Assembly: GCF_019218755.1 (NCBI RefSeq)
Contig: NZ_JAHUWZ010000001.1
Span: forward strand, 744,001 to 808,000
Origin: Acidovorax sp. sif1233
GTDB lineage: Bacteria; Pseudomonadota; Gammaproteobacteria; Burkholderiales; Burkholderiaceae_C
Length of the DNA stretch: 64,000 nucleotides
Direction: 5' to 3'
Part shown: positions 17,327-25,774 of the stretch, piece by piece
How positions within the stretch are numbered: the stretch's first letter is position 1
How the letters are laid out: every line of letters starts with the position of its first letter
The notes under the pieces: model-generated
The model's database searches: none
What the model was told of the DNA's origin: nothing
What the model saw: only the letters and a program-made list of their open reading frames with translations
Program-made: the position numbers and the translations under genes

Positions 17327-18376
17327 CTACCGATCGCGGGTGTCCCGCAGCGCCAGCCAGCCCGCCACCGCCGTGAAGGCGGCCACCACGGCCACGATGA
17401 TCCAGAAACCGTGCCCGTTGTCCGCCAGCGGCACGCCGCCCACGTTCATGCCGAACAGCCCCGCCAGGATGTTGATGGGCAGGGCCAGCACGGTCACCAC
17501 CGTCAGCACGAAGAGGCTGCGGCTGTTGGCTTCCTGCACGTTGGCGGCGATCTCTTCCTGCAGCAGCTTGATGCGCTCCTGCAGGCCCTGCATGTCGCGC
17601 AGCACCACCGAGAATTCCTCCGTGGAGTCGCGCAGCTCCTGGGCATCGTCCGCGCCCATCCATGCGGGCGGGTGCTGCAGCAGGCGAAACAGCGCGGCGG
17701 GCTCGGGGGCCAGCAGCCGCTGCAGGCGCACGAGCAGGCGCCGCAGCACCCCGAGCCGCGCGCGCTTGTGGTCCAGGCGGCCGGCCAGCAGCTCGTCCTC
17801 CACGTCGTCGATGCGCTGGGTCACCCCGCGCACGATGTCCACCAGGCCCGAGGCCTGGGTGCGCATCAGTTCGGCCAGCAGGGCCACGCTGGATCGCGGC
17901 GCCTGCCCGCTGCGCACCGCCGTGCGCAGCGCATCCACCGAGCGCAGCGGCCGCGTGCGCCCGGTCACCATCAGGCGCGGCGCCACGCTGGTCCAGAGCG
18001 TGGCGATGTCCGAGGGCTCGAACGCGAAGTCGAAGTGCGCGTCGTTGAGGACGGCGATCAGCGTGTCGTCGTCGCGCTCGATGCGCGTCGATACCGAGCG
18101 GTCCTTGAGCGCATCGAAGAAGGCCTCGGGCAGGCCGGCGTGCCGCTCCATCCAGCGCACGGCCTGCGCGTGGCTCAGGTTGAAATGCAGCCACAGGAAG
18201 GTGGTGGCGTGCTCCGCTTGCGGCGCTGCGGTGCCCGTGGCTGGCGGATGCCGCAGCGCGCTCAGCCACTGCGCGGCCTGCGCCGAATCGACTTCGCGCG
18301 GGGGTGCGTCGGCATCCAGCAGATAGCCGCAGATCAGCCCGGCGGCATCGCCGCCGTAGTTCAGGTGGGCATTCAC
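17327..18376 (-). CDS. CorA/ZntB-family metal ion transporter
   Basis: 349 residues. Large N-terminal cytoplasmic domain (LWLHFNLSHAQAVRWM), a long helical stalk, and two C-terminal membrane helices (about 290-308 and 324-342). The loop signature is GMNVGGVP (309-316), the ZntB-like variant of the CorA GMN filter. Expected to be a homopentamer moving Mg2+, Zn2+ or related cations. Starts with GTG (18376). Divergent from ppk2 across 169 bp that contains a Pho-box-like repeat in each orientation, the minus-strand one facing this gene. Confidence 0.9.
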   Translation of the reverse strand: MNAHLNYGGDAAGLICGYLLDADAPPREVDSAQAAQWLSALRHPPATGTAAPQAEHATTFLWLHFNLSHAQAVRWMERHAGLPEAFFDALKDRSVSTRIERDDDTLIAVLNDAHFDFAFEPSDIATLWTSVAPRLMVTGRTRPLRSVDALRTAVRSGQAPRSSVALLAELMRTQASGLVDIVRGVTQRIDDVEDELLAGRLDHKRARLGVLRRLLVRLQRLLAPEPAALFRLLQHPPAWMGADDAQELRDSTEEFSVVLRDMQGLQERIKLLQEEIAANVQEANSRSLFVLTVVTVLALPINILAGLFGMNVGGVPLADNGHGFWIIVAVVAAFTAVAGWLALRDTRDR

Positions 18377-18442
18377 GGCAAAGAGGGCGCGCGGCGGAAA
18401 GGAGGGAGACAGGCTGGCACCGCCGCATGTTGGCGCGCGGGC

Positions 18443-18460
18443 GTGACAGCGCCGTGACAG
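18443..18460 (-). promoter_or_regulatory. Pho-box-like direct repeat facing the CorA/ZntB gene
   Basis: On the minus strand CTGTCAC, four bases, CTGTCAC: two 7-mers with an 11-bp period, the architecture of a PhoB half-site pair. It is 67-84 nt upstream of the transporter start. Confidence 0.55.
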
Positions 18461-18469
18461 ATCACGCCG

Positions 18470-18487
18470 ATGTCACAACACTGTCAC
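18470..18487 (+). promoter_or_regulatory. Pho-box-like direct repeat facing ppk2
   Basis: ATGTCAC, then AACA, then CTGTCAC gives TGTCAC repeats with an exact 11-bp period. It ends 58 nt before the ppk2 ATG and points in the opposite direction to the copy at 18443-18460. Confidence 0.6.
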
Positions 18488-18545
18488 CTGCTGGCGCCAC
18501 GATGGCGCATCTCTCTGTCTATTTGCCTGCACGGATCGGTTGCCC

Positions 18546-19460
18546 ATGTTTCACCAGAACACCCTTGACACCCAGGACTTGATGCAGCGCATCGCCAACG
18601 ACCTGATCGACAGCTACGACGAAGAGCTGGAGCTGGAGATCGAGGACCGCAACGTGGACGATCTCGGCGCCCCCCAGCCCACGGACAAGCTGGCGCGCCA
18701 GCTTTACTTCAAGGAGCTGTTCCGCCTGCAGGGCGAACTCGTCAAGCTGCAGGACTGGGTGCAGCACAGCCGCCAGAAGGTGGTGATCCTGTTCGAGGGG
18801 CGCGACGCGGCGGGCAAGGGCGGCGTGATCAAGCGCATCACCCAGCGCCTGAACCCGCGCGTGGCCCGCGTGGCCGCGCTGCCCGCGCCCAACGACCGCG
18901 AGCGCACGCAGTGGTACTTCCAGCGCTATGTGGCGCACCTGCCCGCCGCCGGCGAAATGGTGCTGTTCGACCGCAGCTGGTACAACCGCGCGGGTGTCGA
19001 GCGGGTCATGGGCTTTTGCACCGACGACGAATACGAGGAATTCTTCCGCACCGTGCCCGAGTTCGAGAAGATGCTGGTGCGCTCGGGCATCACGCTCGTC
19101 AAGTACTGGTTCTCGATCACCGACGAGGAGCAGCACCTGCGCTTCCTCGGGCGCATCCACGACCCGCTCAAGCAGTGGAAGCTCAGCCCCATGGACCTGG
19201 AAAGCCGCGTGCGCTGGGAGGCCTATACCAAGGCCAAGGAAACCATGCTGGAACGCACCCACATCGCCGAGGCGCCCTGGTGGGTGGTGCAGGCGGTGGA
19301 CAAGAAAAAGGCGCGCCTGAACTGCATCGCCCACCTGCTGTCGCAGCTGCCCTACCAGGAGGTGCCGCATCCGGCGGTGGTGCTGCCCGACCGCGTGCGC
19401 AACCCCGAGTACCTGCGCCAGCCGGTGCCCGCGTCGATGTACGTGCCCGAGGCGTACTGA
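18546..19460 (+). CDS. ppk2: Polyphosphate kinase 2
   Basis: PPK2-family kinase transferring phosphate between polyphosphate and nucleotides. 304 residues, a single-domain enzyme. Walker A EGRDAAGKGG (84-93), the lid-region arginines in DRERTQWYFQRYV, and Walker B FDRSWYNRAGVERV (141-154) are all present. Start chosen at ATG 18546; a TTG two codons earlier is in frame. The Pho-box pair upstream suggests induction under phosphate limitation. Single gene followed by a dispersed repeat. Confidence 0.94.
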   Translation: MFHQNTLDTQDLMQRIANDLIDSYDEELELEIEDRNVDDLGAPQPTDKLARQLYFKELFRLQGELVKLQDWVQHSRQKVVILFEGRDAAGKGGVIKRITQRLNPRVARVAALPAPNDRERTQWYFQRYVAHLPAAGEMVLFDRSWYNRAGVERVMGFCTDDEYEEFFRTVPEFEKMLVRSGITLVKYWFSITDEEQHLRFLGRIHDPLKQWKLSPMDLESRVRWEAYTKAKETMLERTHIAEAPWWVVQAVDKKKARLNCIAHLLSQLPYQEVPHPAVVLPDRVRNPEYLRQPVPASMYVPEAY

Positions 19461-19480
19461 AGCCCTTGGGGCAAGATGAT

Positions 19481-19543
19481 TGCTATTATTTATATAGCTG
19501 TCAGCGCTTTCCCATCAAGCGCTGGAGGCCAGAAAAGCCTCAA
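19481..19543 (+). repeat. Dispersed intergenic repeat, copy 3
   Basis: TGCTATTATTTATATAGCTG, then TCAGCGCTTTCCCATCAAGC, then GCTGGAGGCCAGAAAAGCCT. This is the fullest copy in the window. It contains the inner dyad AGCGCTT...AAGCGCT, which could form a hairpin in RNA. It begins 20 nt after the ppk2 stop. The rest of the gap to 19713 holds no recognisable gene. Confidence 0.8.
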
Positions 19544-19713
19544 GTACAGGACTGCGGCGCCGCACCCCTGAGCCTCTGGATCGTCGGGACCACATCCCGC
19601 TCCTGCAGCGCCTTCGCGAGGGGACTCGGGCACGGCGGTGTCCGCGTGGCCGGGGCAGGGCCCTTGTTGATTGGCCACGCCACGCCGCACAGTGTTCTCC
19701 TGTGTGTTCCTTC

Positions 19714-20712
19714 TCAGTGGGGCCGCCGCGCCGTGCCCTGGGACGGCGTGCCGCCCCGGCCGAACTGGTGCCAGGCGCGGCGCAGCTGCGTGTCGGAGCT
19801 GAAGCCCGCCATCTGCGCGGCCTGGGTGACGTTGCGCCCGGACTGCAGGGCCGCTTCGGCCGTGGCCAGTCGGATGCGGCGCAGGTACGCCAGCGGCGCG
19901 ATGCCCGCATGCTCCAGGAACAGCCTTGTGAGGTGCCGGGGCGAGGTGTGCGCCACCTCCGCCATGGCGGGCACGCTCCAGTCGGCCTGGGGTTGCTGGC
20001 CCACGGCGTCCTGCACGCGGTGCAGCGCGGCGTGCAGGTGGTTGCGGTGGTGCAGGAAGGGCGAGAACTGCGGGTCGTCCGGGCCCCGGCGAAGCCCGAT
20101 CACCATCGCCTGCGCCACCTGCACGGCCACGGTGGGGCCGCACAGGTCCGAGATGCGGTGCAGCAGCAGGTCGATGCCGGTGGTGACGCCCGCGCTGGTG
20201 TAGATGGGCCCGTCGGTCACGAACACGCGGTTGGCGGCCACGTCGCAGCGCGGGTCCACCTCGGCCAGTTCGTCGAGGTGCAGGTGGTGCGTGGTGGCGC
20301 GCCGGCCGGTGAGCAGGCCGGCATGCGCGGCGAGCACCGCCCCGGCGCACACGGTGACCAGCTCGAGCTGCCCGGCCACCGGGCGCAGGCCGCGCAGCCA
20401 GTGCAGCAGCGCCTGGGCCTCGCCGTGGCCTACGTCGATGCGCCGGCCCGGCAGGCCCACCAGCACCACCCAGGCGGGGCTGGGCAGCACCTCGGGCAAC
20501 GGCGCCAGGCCCGTGAGCGCGACGCCCACGGAGGTCATGGACTCGGGCGTGGGGCTCACGAAGTGCTGCACGAAGCGCTCGGGCAGGCCCCGTGCGCGCA
20601 GCGTCTGGTTGGCGATGCGCAGCGCCTCTGCGGGGCCTGCCCAGTCCAGCACCAGGCTGCCGGGCAGCAGCGCGAAATAGACGTGGATGGGGGCGGGTGG
20701 CATGTCCTGCAT
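19714..20712 (-). CDS. GlxA-type AraC-family regulator with DJ-1/PfpI domain
   Basis: 332 residues. Residues 1-190 form a DJ-1/PfpI-like domain (VYFALLPGSLVLDWAGPAEAL, then TVCAGAVLAAHAGLL at the nucleophile elbow). The C-terminal 100 residues hold two AraC helix-turn-helix motifs (PAMAEVAHTSPRHLTRLF and VTQAAQMAGFSSDTQLRRAW). AAGGAA lies 7 nt before the ATG. Last gene of a minus-strand set: nitrilase-like hydrolase, DJ-1 protein, this regulator. It probably controls that operon. Confidence 0.9.
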   Translation of the reverse strand: MQDMPPAPIHVYFALLPGSLVLDWAGPAEALRIANQTLRARGLPERFVQHFVSPTPESMTSVGVALTGLAPLPEVLPSPAWVVLVGLPGRRIDVGHGEAQALLHWLRGLRPVAGQLELVTVCAGAVLAAHAGLLTGRRATTHHLHLDELAEVDPRCDVAANRVFVTDGPIYTSAGVTTGIDLLLHRISDLCGPTVAVQVAQAMVIGLRRGPDDPQFSPFLHHRNHLHAALHRVQDAVGQQPQADWSVPAMAEVAHTSPRHLTRLFLEHAGIAPLAYLRRIRLATAEAALQSGRNVTQAAQMAGFSSDTQLRRAWHQFGRGGTPSQGTARRPH

Positions 20713-20828
20713 CAGTGTTTCCTTGCTTCGTCCGCGGCCTTGAGAACCGGCACGGCCGGGGCCCGTGCCCCCGGAGCCGGCCTTGCCAGGCCCCGGCGGG
20801 AGAGGGGGCGGGGCGGCACGGGCGGCCT

Positions 20829-21458
20829 TCAGGGCGCGGGATTCCAGGGCGTGTCCATCTGGCGGGCGGTGCGCTGGGAGAGCGCCGAGCCCGCCAGGCG
20901 CGTGACCAGATGCAGGCTCATGTCGATGCCGGCGCTGATGCCCGCAGACGTGACGATCGCGCCCCGGTCCACCCAGCGCACATTCTCCTGCACGTTGAGC
21001 GCGGGAAACTGCGCGCGCAGGTCCGCGATGTCCTCCCAGTGCGTGGTGACGGGCCCTTCGGTGACCACGCCGGCCGCCGCCAGGATGAACGCGCCGGTGC
21101 ATACCGAGGCCGTGACCCGCGCGCCGCGCGCGGCCCGGGCCACCCAGGCGCGCGTCTGGGCGCAGGCGGCGGCTGCATCGACCACGCCCCCGGGCACGAT
21201 GAGCACGTCCGGCGCCACGGCGGTGGCGAAGTCGGCATCGGGCAGCACCCGCAGGCCGGCGCGCGCCTGCACCGGCTGCATGCCGCGCGCCACGCACTGC
21301 ACGGCAAAGGGCACGGGTGCGCCGGGCCGCAGGCGTTGCTGCATGCGGGTGGCGGTGGTGAACACTTCGTAGGGGCCCGCGAGGTCAAGGGCCTCCACGT
21401 CGTCGAAGACGAGGATGGCGATCTTCAGCGGATGGGGGGCAAGGGTGGCTTCGGTCAT
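20829..21458 (-). CDS. DJ-1/PfpI-family protein (isonitrile hydratase-like)
   Basis: 209 residues, a single DJ-1/PfpI domain. LKIAILVFDDVEALDLAGPYEVF is the N-terminal segment; the nucleophile-elbow cysteine is Cys120 in SVCTGAFILAAAG, followed by TTHWEDIADL and VTSAGISAGIDMSLHLV, a pattern shared with isonitrile hydratase InhA and ThiJ-like proteins. Its ATG overlaps the upstream nitrilase TGA by four bases (21455-21458), so the two are translationally coupled. Substrate not known; the partner hydrolase suggests nitrile or amide chemistry. Confidence 0.87.
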   Translation of the reverse strand: MTEATLAPHPLKIAILVFDDVEALDLAGPYEVFTTATRMQQRLRPGAPVPFAVQCVARGMQPVQARAGLRVLPDADFATAVAPDVLIVPGGVVDAAAACAQTRAWVARAARGARVTASVCTGAFILAAAGVVTEGPVTTHWEDIADLRAQFPALNVQENVRWVDRGAIVTSAGISAGIDMSLHLVTRLAGSALSQRTARQMDTPWNPAP

Positions 21459-22255
21459 GGTGCGGTGGCGGGCTGGGGTGGCGTGGGGGTGGAAAAGACG
21501 TAGCGCGGGTAGGTGTCCTGCGCGGCGGCGACCGCCTGCAAGTCCAGGTCCACGGTGCAAAAGGGCTGTGCGGGCGTGGTGCGCGCGAGCAGGGCGCCGT
21601 CGGGGCTGATGGCCCAGCCCGCGCCGCCATAGGTGCCGGCGGCGGCATCCACGCGGTTGGACGACAGGCTGTAGGCCCCCGTGCGCACGGCGGCCACGGT
21701 GCCCACCGCCAGCCATTTGGCGGTGGTGGCCGCCGCCGTGGCACGCGGCGACAGGATGGCCTGCACGCCGCCGAGCGCGGCATAGGCGCCGTAGGTGTCC
21801 AGTGCCCAGAGTTCGGAGCAGATATTGAGCCCGAAGCCGAGCGCACCGGCCTGCAGGCGGGGGAAGGCGGCGTCGCCGCGCTCGAACCAGTGCGCCTCCC
21901 AGCCGCCGGGTTCGTCGGGCAGGTGGAACTTGCGCCGCAGCGGCAGGTAGCCGCCCTGGCGCGACCAGGCAAAGCCCTCGTTGAAGCGCTGTCCGCCCAC
22001 CGTGACCGGGCGGGCGCCCACCACCCAGTCGGTGTCCAGCGCGTGCAGGCGGGCTTGCCAGGCGTCGCTCAGCGCCACGGCGGCATCCCAGCGGGCGGGT
22101 TCGGGGGGCAGGGTCTCCCACAGGGGTTCGACAAACGCGAACTCGGGCAGCAGCACCAGCCCGGACCGCTCGGCGCGGGTGTGCGCGCACAGGGCGGCCC
22201 AGGCGGCCTCCAGCAGCGCGGGTTGGCAGGGAAGTTCACAGACGGTGGCGCGCAT
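21455..22255 (-). CDS. Carbon-nitrogen hydrolase (nitrilase superfamily)
   Basis: 266 residues. The Glu-Lys-Cys triad of the superfamily is visible as E38 (LVLLPEFAF), K109 (LRRKFHLP) and C146 (LNICSELW). Family members hydrolyse nitriles, amides or carbamoyl compounds. I start at the ATG ending at 22255, preceded by GAGG at 10 nt; a further in-frame ATG at 22276 is possible. First gene of the nitrilase / DJ-1 / GlxA-regulator operon. Low similarity to well-known branches prevents assigning a substrate. Confidence 0.87.
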   Translation of the reverse strand: MRATVCELPCQPALLEAAWAALCAHTRAERSGLVLLPEFAFVEPLWETLPPEPARWDAAVALSDAWQARLHALDTDWVVGARPVTVGGQRFNEGFAWSRQGGYLPLRRKFHLPDEPGGWEAHWFERGDAAFPRLQAGALGFGLNICSELWALDTYGAYAALGGVQAILSPRATAAATTAKWLAVGTVAAVRTGAYSLSSNRVDAAAGTYGGAGWAISPDGALLARTTPAQPFCTVDLDLQAVAAAQDTYPRYVFSTPTPPQPATAP

Positions 22256-22699
22256 GGCGGTGGATCCTCGTGGCATGGGCAGGGTGGAAGCGGGCGGGCA
22301 AGGGTGCGGTGCCGATCACTATCGGACAAATCTCAAGAGGCCTGCTTCTGCAGCGGGTATCTTGCAGCGCTCATGGTGCCTGCGGGTACTGGATGTGTCC
22401 GAACTCGATGGGACAGGTTTCGATCAATTTGCGCCATATATCGGGCGAAACCTGCCGCGTGGATGCCGGCAAGGTGCCCAAGGGCTCTGGAAAGTCCGAG
22501 GAAATGGCCCACCACGCTGGATGGACAAGGGGTTCCAGCTATCAAATTGAGAGTTTCGTGCGCGGGAGGCCAGATGCTGTTATGGTGATTAGGGTTTTCC
22601 CTTGTTCCGTGGGGCGCCCCACCGCCTGCACTGGCCACGCCCCACCGCCGTTTGTTTGCCGCCCTTCATTTTTTTTCTATTCCCCCACACCAGCACACC
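22256..22699. other. Divergent non-coding region with a long-range inverted repeat
   Basis: This 444-bp stretch separates the nitrilase operon from the esterase gene. It is less GC-rich than its surroundings. A perfect 9-bp inverted repeat, CAGGTTTCG (22414-22422) and CGAAACCTG (22446-22454), encloses a 23-base AT-rich centre. A short GCTATCAAATTGAGA near 22538 resembles a worn dispersed-repeat fragment. The open frame 22333-22638 on the minus strand has no coding character I can support. Confidence 0.5.
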
Positions 22700-23821
22700 A
22701 TGGCCCCACGCTCCCGCCTGTTCTCCCTGTCAGCGCTGACGCGGGCGTACCAGCGCAACCTGAAGGCCCTGGTGCGCGCGACACGGCCCGCGCGCCCGGT
22801 GCGGCGCAAGGCGGCGGTGCCGCTGGCGGCGCCAGTCGCCGCGCGGGCTGGGGCGGCGGCACCCGGCGCGCGCGCGCCGCGCAGCGCCGCCGTGCGGGGC
22901 GAATGGCTGGCGGGGGTGGCGCCGGGGCCTGCGGGGGCGCGGCGTTACCACCTCTACATCCCGCCGGGGCTGGCGCCCAGGCCGGGTGAGCGTTTTCCGC
23001 TGCTGGTCATGCTGCACGGCTGCGGCCAGACGGGGCGCGATCTGGCCATCGCATCGCGCATGAACCGGCTGGCCGCGCGCGAGCGGTTTCTGGTGCTGTA
23101 CCCCGAGCAGGAGCGCGTGGCCAACGCGCACGGCTGCTGGAACTGGTTCGAGCGCCGCAGCGGCAAGGCACAGGCCGAAGCCGCCACGCTGCTGGCCGCC
23201 GTGGACAAGGTCGCGCGCCGCCAGCCCGTGGACCTTGCCCGCGTGGCGGTGGCGGGCCTCTCGGCCGGCGCGAGCATGGCGGTGCTGATGGCCGCGCTGT
23301 ATCCCCACCGGTTCTGCGCCGTGGCCATGCACTCGGGCGTGGCGCCGGGCACGGCCGAGTCCGCGGCCACCGCCATCGCGGCGATGCACGGGCGGCGCGA
23401 GGCGCAGCTGCCCGAGCCCCTGCAGCGGCGCGTGGCCAAGGCGCCGGCCATCGTGGCCGGTGGTGCTGCGCCCATCCCCGCGCTGCAGCCCGTGCTACCT
23501 CCGCTGCTGGTGCTGCATGGGGACGCGGACGGCGTGGTGTCGGTGCGCAACGCCGCGGCCACGGCGGTGCTGTGGGCCCAGGCGCTGGGCGCGCGCGCCG
23601 GAGCGGTGCGCACCCTGCAGCGTGGCCAGCGGCACGCCATGCAGGTCACGGAATACAAGGCCCGGGGCCGCACGGTGGTGGCGCTGCGCGAGGTGGTGGG
23701 CCTGGCCCATGCGTGGAGCGGCGGCGCGGCCCACCAGCCGTACAGCGATCCGGCGGGGCCTGATGCCTCGGCCCTGGTCTGGGCCTTCGTGGCGCGGCAG
23801 TTCGATCGCAGGCGGTTTTGA
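22700..23821 (+). CDS. PHB-depolymerase-family esterase (LpqC/PhaZ-like)
   Basis: 373 residues, alpha/beta hydrolase. RRYHLYIPPGL and FPLLVMLHGCGQTGRDL form the oxyanion region, GLSAGASMA is the nucleophile elbow, LHGDADGVVSVRN carries the acid, and a C-terminal AHAWSGG carries the histidine. This is the esterase_phb/LpqC pattern. The Ala/Arg-rich N terminus (1-75) has no clear signal peptide, so it may be an intracellular short-chain PHB or feruloyl-type esterase. Start at ATG 22700; an in-frame TTG at 22652 is less likely. A dispersed repeat follows the stop. Confidence 0.88.
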   Translation: MAPRSRLFSLSALTRAYQRNLKALVRATRPARPVRRKAAVPLAAPVAARAGAAAPGARAPRSAAVRGEWLAGVAPGPAGARRYHLYIPPGLAPRPGERFPLLVMLHGCGQTGRDLAIASRMNRLAARERFLVLYPEQERVANAHGCWNWFERRSGKAQAEAATLLAAVDKVARRQPVDLARVAVAGLSAGASMAVLMAALYPHRFCAVAMHSGVAPGTAESAATAIAAMHGRREAQLPEPLQRRVAKAPAIVAGGAAPIPALQPVLPPLLVLHGDADGVVSVRNAAATAVLWAQALGARAGAVRTLQRGQRHAMQVTEYKARGRTVVALREVVGLAHAWSGGAAHQPYSDPAGPDASALVWAFVARQFDRRRF

Positions 23822-23829
23822 ATGAAATG

Positions 23830-23886
23830 GCGTCCTGGCGCTTGCTGGATAAGCGCTGAATGCTATTGATCAAGTAGCAAAAGAGC
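23830..23886 (-). repeat. Dispersed intergenic repeat, copy 4 (minus orientation)
   Basis: Read on the minus strand: TTTTGCTACTTGATCAATAG, CATTCAGCGCTTATCCAGCA, AGCGCCAGG. It lies between the convergent esterase and chemoreceptor genes and is the only copy in this orientation in the window. Confidence 0.7.
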
Positions 23887-23952
23887 CGCGCGGCGTGCCA
23901 TGGCCGGGCGGTGCGCGCGAGAAGGACGCGCGCGCGGTGCGAAGCCCCGCCG

Positions 23953-25557
23953 TCAGCGCAGCTGGCGCGGCGCCGCGGCCGCGGGCAGGGAGGGCGCCGC
24001 GTGGCCGGCGCCATGCGCGCCGTTCAGATGAAAGGCCGCGACCACCTGCTTGAGCTCGTGCGCCTGCTGCTGCAGCGCGGCGGCGGCGGCGGTGGCCTGC
24101 TCGACCAGCGCCGCGTTCTGCTGCGTGCCCTGGTCCATCTGCGCGATGGCCTCGTTGATCTGCTCGATGCCGTCGGTCTGCTCGCGGCTGGCCTGGCTGA
24201 TCTCCTCGATCACGGCCGACACGCGCAGCACGCTGTCCACCACGTCCTGCATGGTGGCACCGGCCTCCTGGGCGAGCTGGGCGCCGGCTTTCACCTGCTC
24301 GGCGGAGTTCCCGATCAGGGCCTTGATTTCCTTGGCGGCTTCGGACGAGCGCTGCGCCAGGCTGCGCACCTCGGTGGCCACCACCGCGAAGCCCCGGCCC
24401 TGTTCCCCGGCGCGCGCCGCTTCCACGGCGGCATTGAGGGCCAGGATGTTGGTCTGGAACGCGATGCCTTCGATCACACCGGTGATGTCGGACACCTTGC
24501 GCGACGAGGCGTCGATGGACCCCATGGTCTGCACCACCTTCTCCACCACCGCGCCGCCCTTGCGCGCCACGTCGGAGGCGGACTGCGCCAGCACGCTGGC
24601 CTGGTGGGCGTTGTCGGCGTTCTGCTTGACGTTGGAGGTCATCTCCTCCATCGACGCCGCCGTCTGCTCGAGCGCGCTGGCCTGCGATTCGGTGCGCGCG
24701 GAGAGGTCCTGGTTGCCGGACGCGATCTGCTGCGAGGCGCTCGCGATGTGCTCGGTGCCGTCGCGCACGCGCTGCACGATGCGGTGCAGGCTGCCCTGCA
24801 TGCCCTGCATGTCCAGCAGCAGGCTGGAGCGATCGCCCTCCCGGGTCTCCACCGACACCGACAGGTTGCCCTCGGAAATGCTGCGGGCGATGGTGCGCGC
24901 GTAGCCGGGCTCGCCGCCCAGCTGGCGCAGCAGGTTGCGCGAGATCAGCGTGCCCACCACCAGCAGCGCCGCACCCAGCAGCAGCGCCACGGCACCAAAG
25001 CCCAGCGCGCGCTGCCAGATGGCGGAATTGACCGTGTCGATGTACACCCCCGAGCCGATGACCCAGCCCCAGGGCGCGAATCCCTTCACGTACGAGGTCT
25101 TCTCCACCGGTGTGTCGCTGCCGGCCTTGGGCCACAGGTAGGGCACGAAGCCCGCGCCGCCGGCCTGCACGGTGCGCACGAACTCGACGAACAGCTGTTT
25201 GCCGTTGGGGTCCTTGTTGGCGGTGAGGTCCTGGCCGTTCAGCTCGGGGCGGATGGGGTGCATCACCATGCGCGGATGCATGTCGTTGATCCAGACATAC
25301 TCGTTGCCGCTGTAGCGCAGCGCCTGGATGGCCGCCGCCGCGCGCTTGCGGGCCTCGTCATCGGGCATGCCGCCCTTGGTGCTCAGGTCGTGGAAATGCG
25401 TGGCGATGCCGTGCGCCGCCTCCACGACCTGGCGCACGCCGGTCTGGCGTTCTTCCAGGATCAGCTGGCGCTCCGACACCAGGAACCATGCTGTCATCAC
25501 CACGATGCCGAGGATCGCGCTCAGCACCAGAAGGGCCAGTTTTCTTGCGATGGTCAT
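23953..25557 (-). CDS. Methyl-accepting chemotaxis protein, single-Cache sensor
   Basis: 534 residues. Membrane segment 1 about 8-27; a periplasmic sCache-type domain follows ([17 protein letters not shown], then [14 protein letters not shown] at its end); segment 2 about 190-212; HAMP; then the signalling domain, whose hairpin tip reads [20 protein letters not shown]. No CheR-tethering pentapeptide at the C terminus. It passes ligand information to CheA/CheW. Small organic acids are common ligands of this Cache type, but the ligand cannot be inferred here. Monocistronic. Confidence 0.94.
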   Translation of the reverse strand: MTIARKLALLVLSAILGIVVMTAWFLVSERQLILEERQTGVRQVVEAAHGIATHFHDLSTKGGMPDDEARKRAAAAIQALRYSGNEYVWINDMHPRMVMHPIRPELNGQDLTANKDPNGKQLFVEFVRTVQAGGAGFVPYLWPKAGSDTPVEKTSYVKGFAPWGWVIGSGVYIDTVNSAIWQRALGFGAVALLLGAALLVVGTLISRNLLRQLGGEPGYARTIARSISEGNLSVSVETREGDRSSLLLDMQGMQGSLHRIVQRVRDGTEHIASASQQIASGNQDLSARTESQASALEQTAASMEEMTSNVKQNADNAHQASVLAQSASDVARKGGAVVEKVVQTMGSIDASSRKVSDITGVIEGIAFQTNILALNAAVEAARAGEQGRGFAVVATEVRSLAQRSSEAAKEIKALIGNSAEQVKAGAQLAQEAGATMQDVVDSVLRVSAVIEEISQASREQTDGIEQINEAIAQMDQGTQQNAALVEQATAAAAALQQQAHELKQVVAAFHLNGAHGAGHAAPSLPAAAAPRQLR

Positions 25558-25774
25558 GGGAAGCCTTTACAACGGGAAGGTCTGGACGCGGTGGTCCTGC
25601 GGGCTGCACGGCACTGTCAGTCAGGGTACTGCCGCAGCCTTTGCGCAAGCCTTGGCGAAAACCCGCATGAGCAGGGCACGGCCGGCGAAAGAAGGCGGTC
25701 CAGGCGGGGCCCGGGGCGGGATATGGCGCCGGCGTTGTCCGGCCCCGGCACCCCCGGCGCGGGGGGCGCGGCGT

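Noticed and set aside
19714..21458. One fused protein covering the GlxA regulator and the DJ-1 gene
   Set aside because: Although the frame of the regulator stays open upstream, the two proteins are in different frames with separate starts, and each is full length for its family.
22333..22638. A 101-codon minus-strand open frame in the nitrilase/esterase gap
   Set aside because: No ribosome site, no recognisable motif, and amino acid composition not like the neighbours.
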